A DNA stretch of 26,213 bases from Candidatus Delongbacteria bacterium (lineage in GTDB: Bacteria > Delongbacteria > UBA4055): positions 1-26,213 of the forward strand of contig JAQICF010000158.1 in NCBI GenBank assembly GCA_027858795.1, read 5' to 3'. Below are positions 7,410 to 15,200 of the stretch, piece by piece. The notes under the pieces are model-generated. The model made no database searches. It saw only the letters and a program-made list of their open reading frames with translations, and was not told the origin of the DNA. A program made the position numbers and the translations under genes. Each line of letters starts with the position of its first letter. Position 1 is the first letter of the stretch.

Positions 7410-9202
7410 TACTTCTCCGTATTTGGGTTATTCGGTATGACCAATGTAAATTTTGATCCGATGCTGGGCTTACTCTCTACTTCTATCCTACCGTTATGTA
7501 AATTTAATATATGTTTAACAATAGACAGCCCAAGACCTGTACCACCTTCTTTCCTGCTTCTGGCTTTATCAATTCTATAGAATCTTTCGAACAGTCTCGG
7601 AATATGCTCTTCTCCTATACCTTGACCGAAATCTCTCACTGATATAAAGCTATATTGACCGTCATTATTACATTCAATTTCAATAACTTTATTCGAATTA
7701 CTGTATTTTATTGCATTGTCGACCAGATTTATAAGTGCTTCTTCTATTAACTGCTGGTTACAGAATATCTTTCTATTGCAGTTGTTCCTTATCTTAATTT
7801 CCATATCTCTCTTTTTGAGAGTCGATGCAAAGATCTCTTTTGCATTTCTCATTATCTCATTCGGTAATGCTTCTGCAAATTCTAATGCGACTTCCCTATC
7901 CTCATCTTTATCAAGCTTAGAAAGAGTTAGAAGATCCTGAGTTATCGTACTCAACCTTTCAACATGATTATTTACAATATTAAGGAATTTTTCTCTGTCT
8001 TCTTTAACATCTCCGGCACCTTCCAACAATGTCTCAATAAACCCTTTGATCGCCGTTAAAGGTGTTCTCAGTTCATGAGAGACATTGGCTACGAAATCTT
8101 TTCTAATGGTCTCAATTTCTTTCAAAGCTGTAATATCATGCATTACAAAGACAGCACCCATCTGATTTTCATTATGATCTTTGATGGTAGTTCCCTGTAG
8201 TTTGAAAATAAATTCCTTCCCGGTGGTGTCAGGAATTACAACAGTTCTATCAACTTCAGAATTAGTTTCAACTATTTCATCAACAAATCTCTGAATACTA
8301 CTATTCCTGATAACCTGATGCAAAAGCCTGTTAACAGCATATTTCGGATCTATCTCAAGGAATTTAGCTGCAGCTTCATTTAAAAGAATAATATTGCCGT
8401 TTTGATCAAGTGCAATAACTCCTTCAACCATTGATTCAAGAATAGCATTTTGTTCATTTTTCTGACTGGTCAATTTCTTGATCTTTTCATCGATCTGAAC
8501 AGCCATTGATTTCATTGAAACTGCCAGCTGTTGAGTTTCTTGATTCTTATATGTACCCGGTTTTTGCGAAAAATCACCCGATGAATACAGATCGGATATT
8601 TTAGTTAATTCAATAAGCGGTTTACTAAATCTTCTCGACAGATAAAAACTTACGAGAATCAATATTATCAGAACAAGAATTCCCAAAATTCCAAGATTAT
8701 TTGAAAATTGTGAGATAGTATCAGTAAATTTCATCAATGGATACGATGTTCTTATTACATAATCTTCCTTCCCGTGATTAAAAACAGGAATAGCAACATA
8801 CATCAGGTTCTGTTTTATAGTTGCGCTGTACCTTATTATCGTACCTAATTCACCTTGGATAGCCAGCATTACTTCAGGTCTGTCACCGTGATAATCCATA
8901 TACTCAGGGTCACTTCTGCTATCACCAATAACAACACCATTCGATCTTATCACAGTATATCTTGTATTACTTCCCGATCCGACATTTTTTACAATTGAAT
9001 CAGTGATCGCGGTTGATAAAGTATCTTGACTGAGCAAATTACTCTTGATAAGTTTTGCCTGCTCTTCAAGTCTGATATGAATGTTCTTGGAGTAACTCTT
9101 TTCATATTCTTTGACTGCAAAAATAAACACAGACAATGATGCTATTAATGTTACAATTAGAAATGATGGGAATATACTCCAGAAATAAGGTTTGTTTTTC
9201 AT
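7409..9202 (-). CDS. phoR: Phosphate sensor histidine kinase PhoR
   Basis: This 597-aa membrane kinase has a helix at 10-30, a ~135-residue extracytoplasmic region, a second helix at about 168-188, a HAMP-like linker and a PAS domain (about 250-360). The HisKA H-box [13 protein letters not shown] has the phospho-accepting His376, followed by the ATPase domain ([31 protein letters not shown]). It is the long PhoR form, as in Bacillus PhoR, with a full sensor domain. It would phosphorylate PhoB when phosphate is scarce. Both ends overlap neighbours by one base (phoB upstream, pstB downstream), indicating coupled translation. Confidence 0.93.
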   Translation of the reverse strand: MKNKPYFWSIFPSFLIVTLIASLSVFIFAVKEYEKSYSKNIHIRLEEQAKLIKSNLLSQDTLSTAITDSIVKNVGSGSNTRYTVIRSNGVVIGDSRSDPEYMDYHGDRPEVMLAIQGELGTIIRYSATIKQNLMYVAIPVFNHGKEDYVIRTSYPLMKFTDTISQFSNNLGILGILVLIILILVSFYLSRRFSKPLIELTKISDLYSSGDFSQKPGTYKNQETQQLAVSMKSMAVQIDEKIKKLTSQKNEQNAILESMVEGVIALDQNGNIILLNEAAAKFLEIDPKYAVNRLLHQVIRNSSIQRFVDEIVETNSEVDRTVVIPDTTGKEFIFKLQGTTIKDHNENQMGAVFVMHDITALKEIETIRKDFVANVSHELRTPLTAIKGFIETLLEGAGDVKEDREKFLNIVNNHVERLSTITQDLLTLSKLDKDEDREVALEFAEALPNEIMRNAKEIFASTLKKRDMEIKIRNNCNRKIFCNQQLIEEALINLVDNAIKYSNSNKVIEIECNNDGQYSFISVRDFGQGIGEEHIPRLFERFYRIDKARSRKEGGTGLGLSIVKHILNLHNGRIEVESKPSIGSKFTLVIPNNPNTEK

Positions 9203-9888
9203 TATTTACCCCTGAACCTATAGCCTATTCCTCTGACAGTCTCTAGATACTTACTTGCACTTTTCAGCTTTTTTCTAAGACCTACAATCATTACATCAAC
9301 ACTTCTATCTGTTACTGGATAATTCGTCCCATGTACATTCTCAACGATTTGATATCTTGTGAATACCCATCCCGGTTTTGAAGCTAAAAAATGAAGCGCT
9401 TTAAATTCAGATGCTGTGAGATCTAACTTTTCACCCTGAACTATTGCTTCATATTTTCCCGGAATTATCTTTAATTCATGAATAGTAATATTTTCTTTAT
9501 TGATCTCTTCAACCTGCTCTTTTCTTCTTAGAATTGTTCGAACTCTTGCCACTAGAACTTTAGGACTAAAAGGTTTTACGATATAATCATCAGCACCGAG
9601 TTCAAGTCCAATGATAATATCAGATTCTTCACCCTTTGCAGTTATCATGACTACAGGTATATCTGCAGTTTCGGGATTTCTCTTTAATTTTTTACAAATA
9701 TTTAATCCGTCAGCACCTGGAAGCATTATATCAAGAAGAATACAATCACATTTCTCATCTGTTAGAGTATCTAAAAGTTCTTCTCCTGATTCAAAACCAT
9801 TGACCAGATAATTATTCTTTTTCAGATTGTAAGATATAAGTTCTCTAATATCCTCTTCATCCTCGACTATAAATATCTTTTCATTCAT
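9202..9888 (-). CDS. phoB: Phosphate response regulator PhoB
   Basis: This 228-aa OmpR/PhoB-type regulator has a receiver domain with the acidic pocket at VEDEED, phospho-acceptor Asp53 in LLDIMLPG, Thr83 and Lys105 (KPFSPK). The winged-helix DNA-binding domain ends in DVMIVGLRKKL and TVRGIGYRFRGK. It is the first gene of phoB-phoR-pstB-phoU. A four-unit Pho box lies 48 bases upstream of the ATG, so it probably activates its own operon, plus the porin-pst operon and the micropeptide transcript that carry the same motif. Confidence 0.93.
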   Translation of the reverse strand: MNEKIFIVEDEEDIRELISYNLKKNNYLVNGFESGEELLDTLTDEKCDCILLDIMLPGADGLNICKKLKRNPETADIPVVMITAKGEESDIIIGLELGADDYIVKPFSPKVLVARVRTILRRKEQVEEINKENITIHELKIIPGKYEAIVQGEKLDLTASEFKALHFLASKPGWVFTRYQIVENVHGTNYPVTDRSVDVMIVGLRKKLKSASKYLETVRGIGYRFRGK

Positions 9889-9918
9889 GTTTTATCCCTT
9901 TTGGATTATTGTTCACTC

Positions 9919-9975
9919 CAAATATGGCATATTTTTGTTACGAACTTATTACATAAATGTTAGAATTGTGTTAGA
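9919..9975 (-). promoter_or_regulatory. Four-unit Pho box and promoter of phoB
   Basis: Plus-strand units at exact 11-bp steps are TGTTACG (9936), TATTACA (9947), TGTTAGA (9958) and TGTTAGA (9969). The -7-like box CATATTTG (minus strand of 9919-9926) fits TAnnTTTG at all but one position and ends 10 bp from the array. The autoregulatory location and repeat period match known PhoB-type sites. Confidence 0.75.
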
Positions 9976-10299
9976 TTTATGGGTTGTAGTGTCACTTAAA
10001 CCAAGGCAAGCATTTCTGAAAATCAATTTATCGTCCCTCATCTGTCTTGTTCAAGGCTTTTTAATTAATTGCTGGATTTTAAAAATAGTGTTACATTACA
10101 CCTACAAGGATCTTTACTTTAGGTATTTTCTATAGTAGTTAACTTATGAAGAAAGATTTTAGTACAAATAAAATGTTCGAATCTGATAATACTAAGCCTG
10201 TGAAAGTGAATATTGGAAACATATATAATATTTATAGATTCAAATAAAAGAAGTAAATAAGCTCAATTTGTTTTAAATAATAGAAACGAGTTACGACAG
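9976..10299. other. Gene-poor spacer at the end of unit 1
   Basis: Between the phoB promoter and the attC-like repeat I see no convincing gene apart from the weak 33-codon ORF listed separately. The last 50 bases (10256-10299) form the right inverted arm of unit 1. Confidence 0.6.
10146..10247 (+). CDS. Possible 33-aa peptide next to the attC-like site
   Basis: A short plus-strand ORF begins MKKDFSTNKMF and ends NIYNIYRFK. It is polar and has no membrane segment. It is the only plus-strand ORF with an ATG between the phoB promoter and the attC-like repeat, in the position and orientation of a normal cassette gene. No clear ribosome-binding site is present. It may be chance or a remnant of an earlier cassette gene. 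Confidence 0.2.
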   Translation: MKKDFSTNKMFESDNTKPVKVNIGNIYNIYRFK

Positions 10300-10383
10300 A
10301 AGATAACATTGGCAAAACATCAATGGTTACTTGGAGATTTAACTCGTTATGACACCACTGCTTTTTGCCATAACCGTTAGCCC
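10300..10383 (+). repeat. attC-like recombination site 1
   Basis: This 84-bp imperfect palindrome has AAGATAAC at the left (R''-like, ends AAC at 10307). TGGCAAAA (10310-10317) pairs with TTTTGCCA (10363-10370), followed by the spacer TAACC and GTTAGCCC (10376-10383, R'-like). Its left outer bases match the start of unit 1 (reverse complement of 3-11), and its right outer bases match the end of unit 2 (reverse complement of 17974-17981). The loop is nearly the same as in site 2 (GGTTACTTGGAKATTTRACTCG). Structure and end-matching fit integron attC sites; a different family of recombination site is possible. Confidence 0.7.
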
Positions 10384-10433
10384 TAATTAATTTTTCTTTT
10401 TAAAACAATCCCTATGTGTCAATTTAAAGATAT

Positions 10434-10463
10434 AAAAAAAGAGGTGGTTTTGATGCCACCTCT
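10434..10463 (-). terminator. Terminator of the peptidase operon, displaced by an insertion
   Basis: On the minus strand AGAGGTGG/CCACCTCT (10456-10463 and 10440-10447, 8-base loop) is followed by TTTTTTT. It lies 37 bp beyond the left end of the DUF1670 element. Removing the element would place it about 40-50 bases after the stop codon of the peptidase gene, so it is probably that operon's original terminator. It now also ends the DUF1670 transcript. Confidence 0.85.
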
Positions 10464-10500
10464 AATGATTACTATTCGGAACTTTGTAATTACTTACATT

Positions 10501-10525
10501 AGTGACATATGTCCCCTGAGAAGTA
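10501..10525 (+). repeat. Left terminal inverted repeat of the DUF1670 element
   Basis: The sequence AGTGACATATGTCCCCT then GAGAAGTA is repeated inverted at 12230-12255. The first 17 bases are identical; the remaining ones match with one gap and one mismatch. It contains the 10-bp palindrome GACATATGTC. Confidence 0.88.
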
Positions 10526-10555
10526 AGCAAGCGAAGCACGGTAGTAAATAAATTT

Positions 10556-11353
10556 TTATTTTATCACTTCCGGATTTAATTGTTTATACAATTTAATGTA
10601 TTCTCTGACGATTTTCAACGATCTTCTTGTAATATCTTTTATCTCATGCTCGTTCAATCCTTGCTTTAGCAACTTTTTTATCTGATCATATTGTGATATA
10701 TACCTGTCAACTGCAGCCTGACTGTGCGAAGTTTTAAGAACAATGTCGGCAGGTGATATTCCCTGCTCATATAGTGAAACAATTATACCTTTATGAGTAG
10801 GTAAACTGCCTTGATCAAGTACATAGCCTTTAAGCGGAAGTATCTCTCCTGTCTTCTTTATATACGCATCCAAATATTTTCTGATAGTTGATAAGCTTCT
10901 GTTCATTAAAACACTTACTTCAGCTCCAGTAAGTAATCCACCTTGTTCTTTCGTACTCTTTATTAGTCTTGCCATTGTCTCGATATCTCTAGCTTCTCTA
11001 TGTTCGTAATTGCTATTTCGATCTCCTTTGCGATAGTAAATTCGCCTTTCAATATCTTCTTTGGTTATAAGCGGTAAAATTACAGTTATTGAAGCATAAT
11101 CTTCAGCTTTCTTACCATAATTCTGTCGCTGTCCATCGTCTTTTGTTGTCCTGAAAACGATTTCTCCAAAGCCTACATCAGATTTTGAAGGATTATATTC
11201 ATTGTAAAGTTGTTCAATATCCTCTGCAAGCATTGATAGTATTTTTCGTGAACCTAAGATTTTATATTCATTCTCTAATAGGTTTATTAAGGCTGATCTA
11301 AAGTTTCTCTTATTTATACTTTCGTACCTGTCATGAACTGCATTCATATTCAT
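10556..11353 (-). CDS. DUF1670-family protein B (265 aa), HTH-rich
   Basis: The protein matches the DUF1670 pattern as I recall it: an N-terminal KSFR-like segment (NKRNFRSALINLLE), EQGGLLTGAEVSVLMNRS, then the family core GEILPLKGYVLDQG and PTHKGIIVSLYEQG, then TSHSQAAVDRYISQYDQI. Helix-turn-helix segments are likely at about 140-165 (SVLMNRSLSTIRKYL), 190-220 (PADIVLKTSHSQAAVDRYI) and 235-255. It shares the THK..I..LY..G....DI..KT.HS..A..RY core with its neighbour. The ATG overlaps the upstream gene's stop (ATGA), with GGAGG upstream. There is no obvious catalytic triad; a DNA-binding or recombination role is inferred from domains and the element's ends. Confidence 0.8.
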   Translation of the reverse strand: MNMNAVHDRYESINKRNFRSALINLLENEYKILGSRKILSMLAEDIEQLYNEYNPSKSDVGFGEIVFRTTKDDGQRQNYGKKAEDYASITVILPLITKEDIERRIYYRKGDRNSNYEHREARDIETMARLIKSTKEQGGLLTGAEVSVLMNRSLSTIRKYLDAYIKKTGEILPLKGYVLDQGSLPTHKGIIVSLYEQGISPADIVLKTSHSQAAVDRYISQYDQIKKLLKQGLNEHEIKDITRRSLKIVREYIKLYKQLNPEVIK

Positions 11354-12195
11354 TTCGAGCCTCCTATCATAACTTCCGCTCTCAATCCATCGTAAACGAT
11401 TGTTTTTTTTGATCCGTACATGTAAGACAATTGTTGCTTCAACATCTCCAGGTTTTCACGTTTTAGATTATTGTTCTTAACACCTTTCAGTATTTCCAGA
11501 TACTGTCCTATCAGATATTCTGACAGGTTTGTTACCGATCTTATTTCAGATTTATCCGTCAATCCATATTCCAAACACATAAGTACTTTGCCGAAGCTTT
11601 CTAGATATCTTTTTATTGCTCCAACACTATGGCGGGTTTTCCATTTAATGTCTGTATATGTAAAACCTTCAAGATACAAGTTTATTATTTTGGTCTTGTG
11701 CGTTTGTCCCCTGCCGATATTATGATATGTTCCGCGAGTAATGGCTTCAATACCTCTGCTTTTTATTGCATGCATATCTCGCTTTATTGTTCTCACACTT
11801 ACATTAAGCAACATTCCCAGATCTTCCTGACTCAAAATACCATTTTGATCTATCGCTTCTTCGGTTATCCTCTGGATTCTGTTTTGACGACAGATCTCAA
11901 TACCATCACTGCGTAATATGGATATATCGTTAATCTCATCTTTAAGTGTCAATACAACTTTTTGTTTCCTCATCTCTGACATTTGTTTGCCGCTCTTTTC
12001 ATCTAAACTTAGACAGCGATATTCAATTTGACCGGATTGTAACGATTTACTTTGCAGCAGGCAGGTTTTTGCTGATTCTAAAATGTTTTTACTTAAAATC
12101 GGGGAGAGTTCATACGAATTTGCTAATTCGTATAGAAACTCTCCCTCACTTGTCTTGTTTAAATATCTTTGTAATTCTGTTTCTCGGTTCGACAT
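11350..12195 (-). CDS. DUF1670-family protein A (281 aa), HTH-rich
   Basis: This is the first gene of the element, paralogous to the downstream one. A divergent N-terminal half (about 1-115) is followed by ILSQEDLGMLLNVSVRTIKRDM (HTH, about 120-141), TRGTYHNIGRGQTHKTKIINLY, and a second HTH (YTDIKWKTRHSVGAIKRYL). A third helical segment is VTNLSEYLIGQYLEIL. A strong GGAGGGG ribosome-binding site lies 3-9 bases before the ATG, only about 35 bases inside the right terminal repeat, so any promoter must overlap that end. The two genes overlap by 4 bases. Family assignment is from recognised conserved blocks; function is unknown. Confidence 0.8.
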   Translation of the reverse strand: MSNRETELQRYLNKTSEGEFLYELANSYELSPILSKNILESAKTCLLQSKSLQSGQIEYRCLSLDEKSGKQMSEMRKQKVVLTLKDEINDISILRSDGIEICRQNRIQRITEEAIDQNGILSQEDLGMLLNVSVRTIKRDMHAIKSRGIEAITRGTYHNIGRGQTHKTKIINLYLEGFTYTDIKWKTRHSVGAIKRYLESFGKVLMCLEYGLTDKSEIRSVTNLSEYLIGQYLEILKGVKNNNLKRENLEMLKQQLSYMYGSKKTIVYDGLRAEVMIGGSK

Positions 12196-12229
12196 TTCCC
12201 CTCCATTTAGCCTTATATCTGTAATATAA

Positions 12230-12255
12230 TACTTCCCGAGGGGACATATGTCACT
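12230..12255 (-). repeat. Right terminal inverted repeat of the DUF1670 element
   Basis: Reverse complement of the left repeat: read on the minus strand it starts AGTGACATATGTCCCCT then CGGGAAGTA. Its outermost bases supply the AG of the TAG stop codon (12254-12256) of the adjacent peptidase gene. Confidence 0.88.
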
Positions 12256-15200
12256 ATTTCGTTAAAATCATTTTCTTGCTTACGCTCAGTCCGTTTGCTT
12301 CAAGTGTATAGAAATACATACCTGAGTTAAAATTACTTGCATCGAAATTAACTGAATGTAATCCAACTTCTTTACTACCGTTAACAAGTTCAGATACTAA
12401 TTGTCCATTGATGTTATAAACATTTAATTTCACATCACTTGCAGTTGGCAAAGCAAATCTGATCTCAGTAGTTGGGTTGAAAGGGTTTGGATAATTCTGA
12501 TATAATGCAAATTCAGTTGGTAGTGCTGATTCTACGATTTCAGTTTTTACTTCCTCTTCCTGTCCATCTCCATTCAACTTATCAAGTAAATTATTAAGAG
12601 CTTTAGTACGATCTATACTGCTCTTGCCTTTGCTCTCAGAATCTTTCAACATATTGCAAATTGCAATATCAATTTCACATAAGATTTCTTCTTCTTCTGT
12701 CTCTGCTTCAAGGATCATTTCTTCTGATAGTATAATTGCTTCATCATACTTTTTACCCTTTAGTTTTGCAGTTACTTTCATTTCTTTGAAGAATTTCTTT
12801 AAGTACTTATCATCAGTACTTTCAGCAATCTCATCAAATGTACGAGCTAGTGGTTCAAGATCCATTTCTTCCTGTACATAATTATCAGGTAATTTGGCAT
12901 AAGCAATCAAAGTCTCTTTACTATCAGGATATTTATCAATAATCTTTTCATACGTTTTAATTGCTTTGTCATATTTGCCATCAAGTTCAGCAATTAACGC
13001 CTTTTGAAGTAGATCCCAAGATTTACTATCAGGATCTGGCAATGGAGAAGTTTGTGGTTCAGCTCCAAATTCTCTACTACTCCAAGGATCATAAACTAAG
13101 TAATAAGATCCACCAACTGAGAATATACTGCTTGTAGGTGTTGCTACACCCCAATAATTACCTCTTGCGTATATAGGTTCTGGTCTTGGTATTTCTCCTT
13201 CCTCTATTAGAGAAATTGTAGCTACTCTTGGAACTATACCATTGTAGGAAATGATATTATTCCTACCGTAATCCATATAGACATTACTAAAACTTACAAC
13301 ACCAATCTGAGAAGGTAATCTACTCATAGGATAAGAAGAACCATCTAACATTATTTCACCATTGTGAACTATATGGTTGTTAACTACAGAATATTTTATT
13401 GGATCAACCAACTGAGCATAAGAGTTTAATCCGGCAGTATAGAAACCTGAATAACGGTTATTTGAAAGCGTGTTTCTTGTTACAATTGGTGATCCTGAAA
13501 TAACACGCAATCCTCTATTAAAATTATCTACAATATTTCCCGTAATTTCTCCATTTGTCTGAGTTAAGGAAATACCAGAACCTGCATCAATACCGTTTAA
13601 TGTATTATTTGCAATTTTCATATTAGAGCTTGATGTAATGTTTATTCCGTTTTCACAATTTGATATTTCACATTGTTCGATCAAGCATGAATATTCACCA
13701 ATATACATCAATTTATTTGGCATACCGTTTATTGCATATTCTGCACCGCTTATCCTTGTTCTTACTAGCTTAATGCTACTATTAGGTTCACAAATGATCC
13801 CTTTCCAGTTACTACCTGTCATATTAATGAAATCATTTTCTGTTATATCACTATAATCAGGTTCGATAGTCGTTTCAAGAGAGCTGTACTGACCAACAAT
13901 TAATGAAGAGCCTGTAAGTCCATTAATTTCTGATTTCCCATCAAGGTATAAAGTTGATGAACCATTTATTGTCAAAGAAGAGTTCTCAAGTAAATCTATT
14001 TTAGCAAGTCCCGGTAATGTATAATCACCAGTGAGTTTTGCATTACCTTCAACCTCAATTCTTGCACCAGGCTCTAAAATCAGGTTAGCACCATCATCAA
14101 GTATAAGTTCAGACCCAGCTAAAAGCCTTAAAACAGATCCACTTTTAAGTGTAAAAGTTATTCCTGTTTCAATATGGAATACTGAATTTTCCTGTAACTC
14201 AACTTTACAGCCATTATTTGCAGTTAAATTTCCTACAAATCTAGAGTTATTATATAATAACACGTTAGAATAATCACCCATGTTTAAAGTTGTAGCTATT
14301 CCTCCATTTTCATCAATTTGTAATGTAGCTCCATCAGAAATATTCAGATGAGAATATTGATAAACTCCTGCATTGCTCATCACTTCATACACTGAACTCC
14401 CTGTCATATTTATATCATTATGTAAAAATACAGCATCGTACTTTGGAGTTTCTTCAGGTAAAGCTCTTAATTCCTCATTTGATATTACAATTCTACCACC
14501 ATCAGTTACAGTTATGGGAAATGCCTCTAAAATCTCTTGATCATTAAGAATTAAAGTCGAATTAGATATATCCATACTCAAATGATAAAATTCGCCTAAA
14601 GATAATTCTTGATTAGTAGTATGTAATAATAATTCGGATCCTTCCGTCAAACTAATATTACCGTACACATCTGTACCTGTTCCTCTTGTGATAAATGCTC
14701 CATGATTTTCCCACTTTGTATTTTCAAGAGTTATATTGTCAGTTATTTTAATAAAGCTCGTTGTTTCTTGATCTATGTTCATAGATTTAAACGTTGTATT
14801 GTTGACATTCAAATCGCTATAATAACCTCCCATTGTGATACTGCCATTACCTTTTCCTTCGATCACTGTATTATTCCCGAAGGTTACATCACCTAAATCA
14901 GAAATTGAAAGATCAATATTTTCAAGGAATGTTGTATGAGAATAATCTTCAAAAATCAGCTCATCCCAATATTGAACCATATCAGTTTCAATGTGCATAT
15001 CATTAACTAAAGCTACAATTCCTTTTAAACCAAAATTTCTTGCATATCCACCGTTATTTAATGGACTGTGAAGCAGAGTCGGATATTCTAATGATGTATG
15101 AAACCCGATGTTTCCAAGATCAGAATATATTGGAGCCCAATCAGTCTGCCAGTCCGGTGCAATAAATGAAGAATGATGATCAGCTCCCCAAATTCTTGTT

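Larger units (their letters stand above)
4..10376. mobile_element. Unit 1: giant cassette-like segment carrying pst/pho/ars genes
   Basis: This segment runs between two predicted G|TT recombination points (3|4 and 10376|10377). Its ends are inverted repeats interrupted by short gaps: 3-11 pairs with 10299-10307 (9/9), 14-22 with 10288-10296 (9/9), and 32-50 with 10256-10274 (19/19 identical after reverse complement). It contains two minus-strand operons for phosphate uptake and control plus arsenic resistance, and a pair of tiny ORFs. At about 10.4 kb it is far larger than normal integron cassettes (usually about 0.5-1 kb), so unit boundaries are seen in sequence while mobility is inferred. 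Confidence 0.55.
10502..12254 (-). mobile_element. DUF1670 element: two-gene insertion with terminal inverted repeats
   Basis: A 1753-bp segment has ~25-bp terminal inverted repeats (10501-10525 and 12230-12255). Almost all of the interior is two overlapping DUF1670 genes. The GTGACATATG ends are bordered by TA on both sides (10500-10501 and 12255-12256), which could be a 2-bp target duplication. Collapsing the TAs restores a TAA stop for the interrupted peptidase gene, and an ATT triplet (10498-10500, 12256-12258) is an alternative duplication. This is the form of an insertion sequence, but I see no recognised transposase or recombinase motif. DUF1670 proteins have no assigned function that I know of. 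Confidence 0.75.

Noticed and set aside
9887..10135. 82-codon plus-strand ORF in the phoB upstream region
   Set aside because: It starts across the phoB start codon and runs through the Pho box and promoter. It has no ribosome-binding site and no recognisable composition.
10300..10383. attC-like repeat read as a rho-independent terminator
   Set aside because: The TTTTT lies inside the palindrome rather than after it, and the copies share exact core bases outside the stem, which a terminator would not need.
10501..10525. CRISPR-like or regulatory operator reading of the GACATATGTC repeats
   Set aside because: Only two copies, inverted and 1.7 kb apart at the edges of the DUF1670 pair; terminal repeats explain them better.
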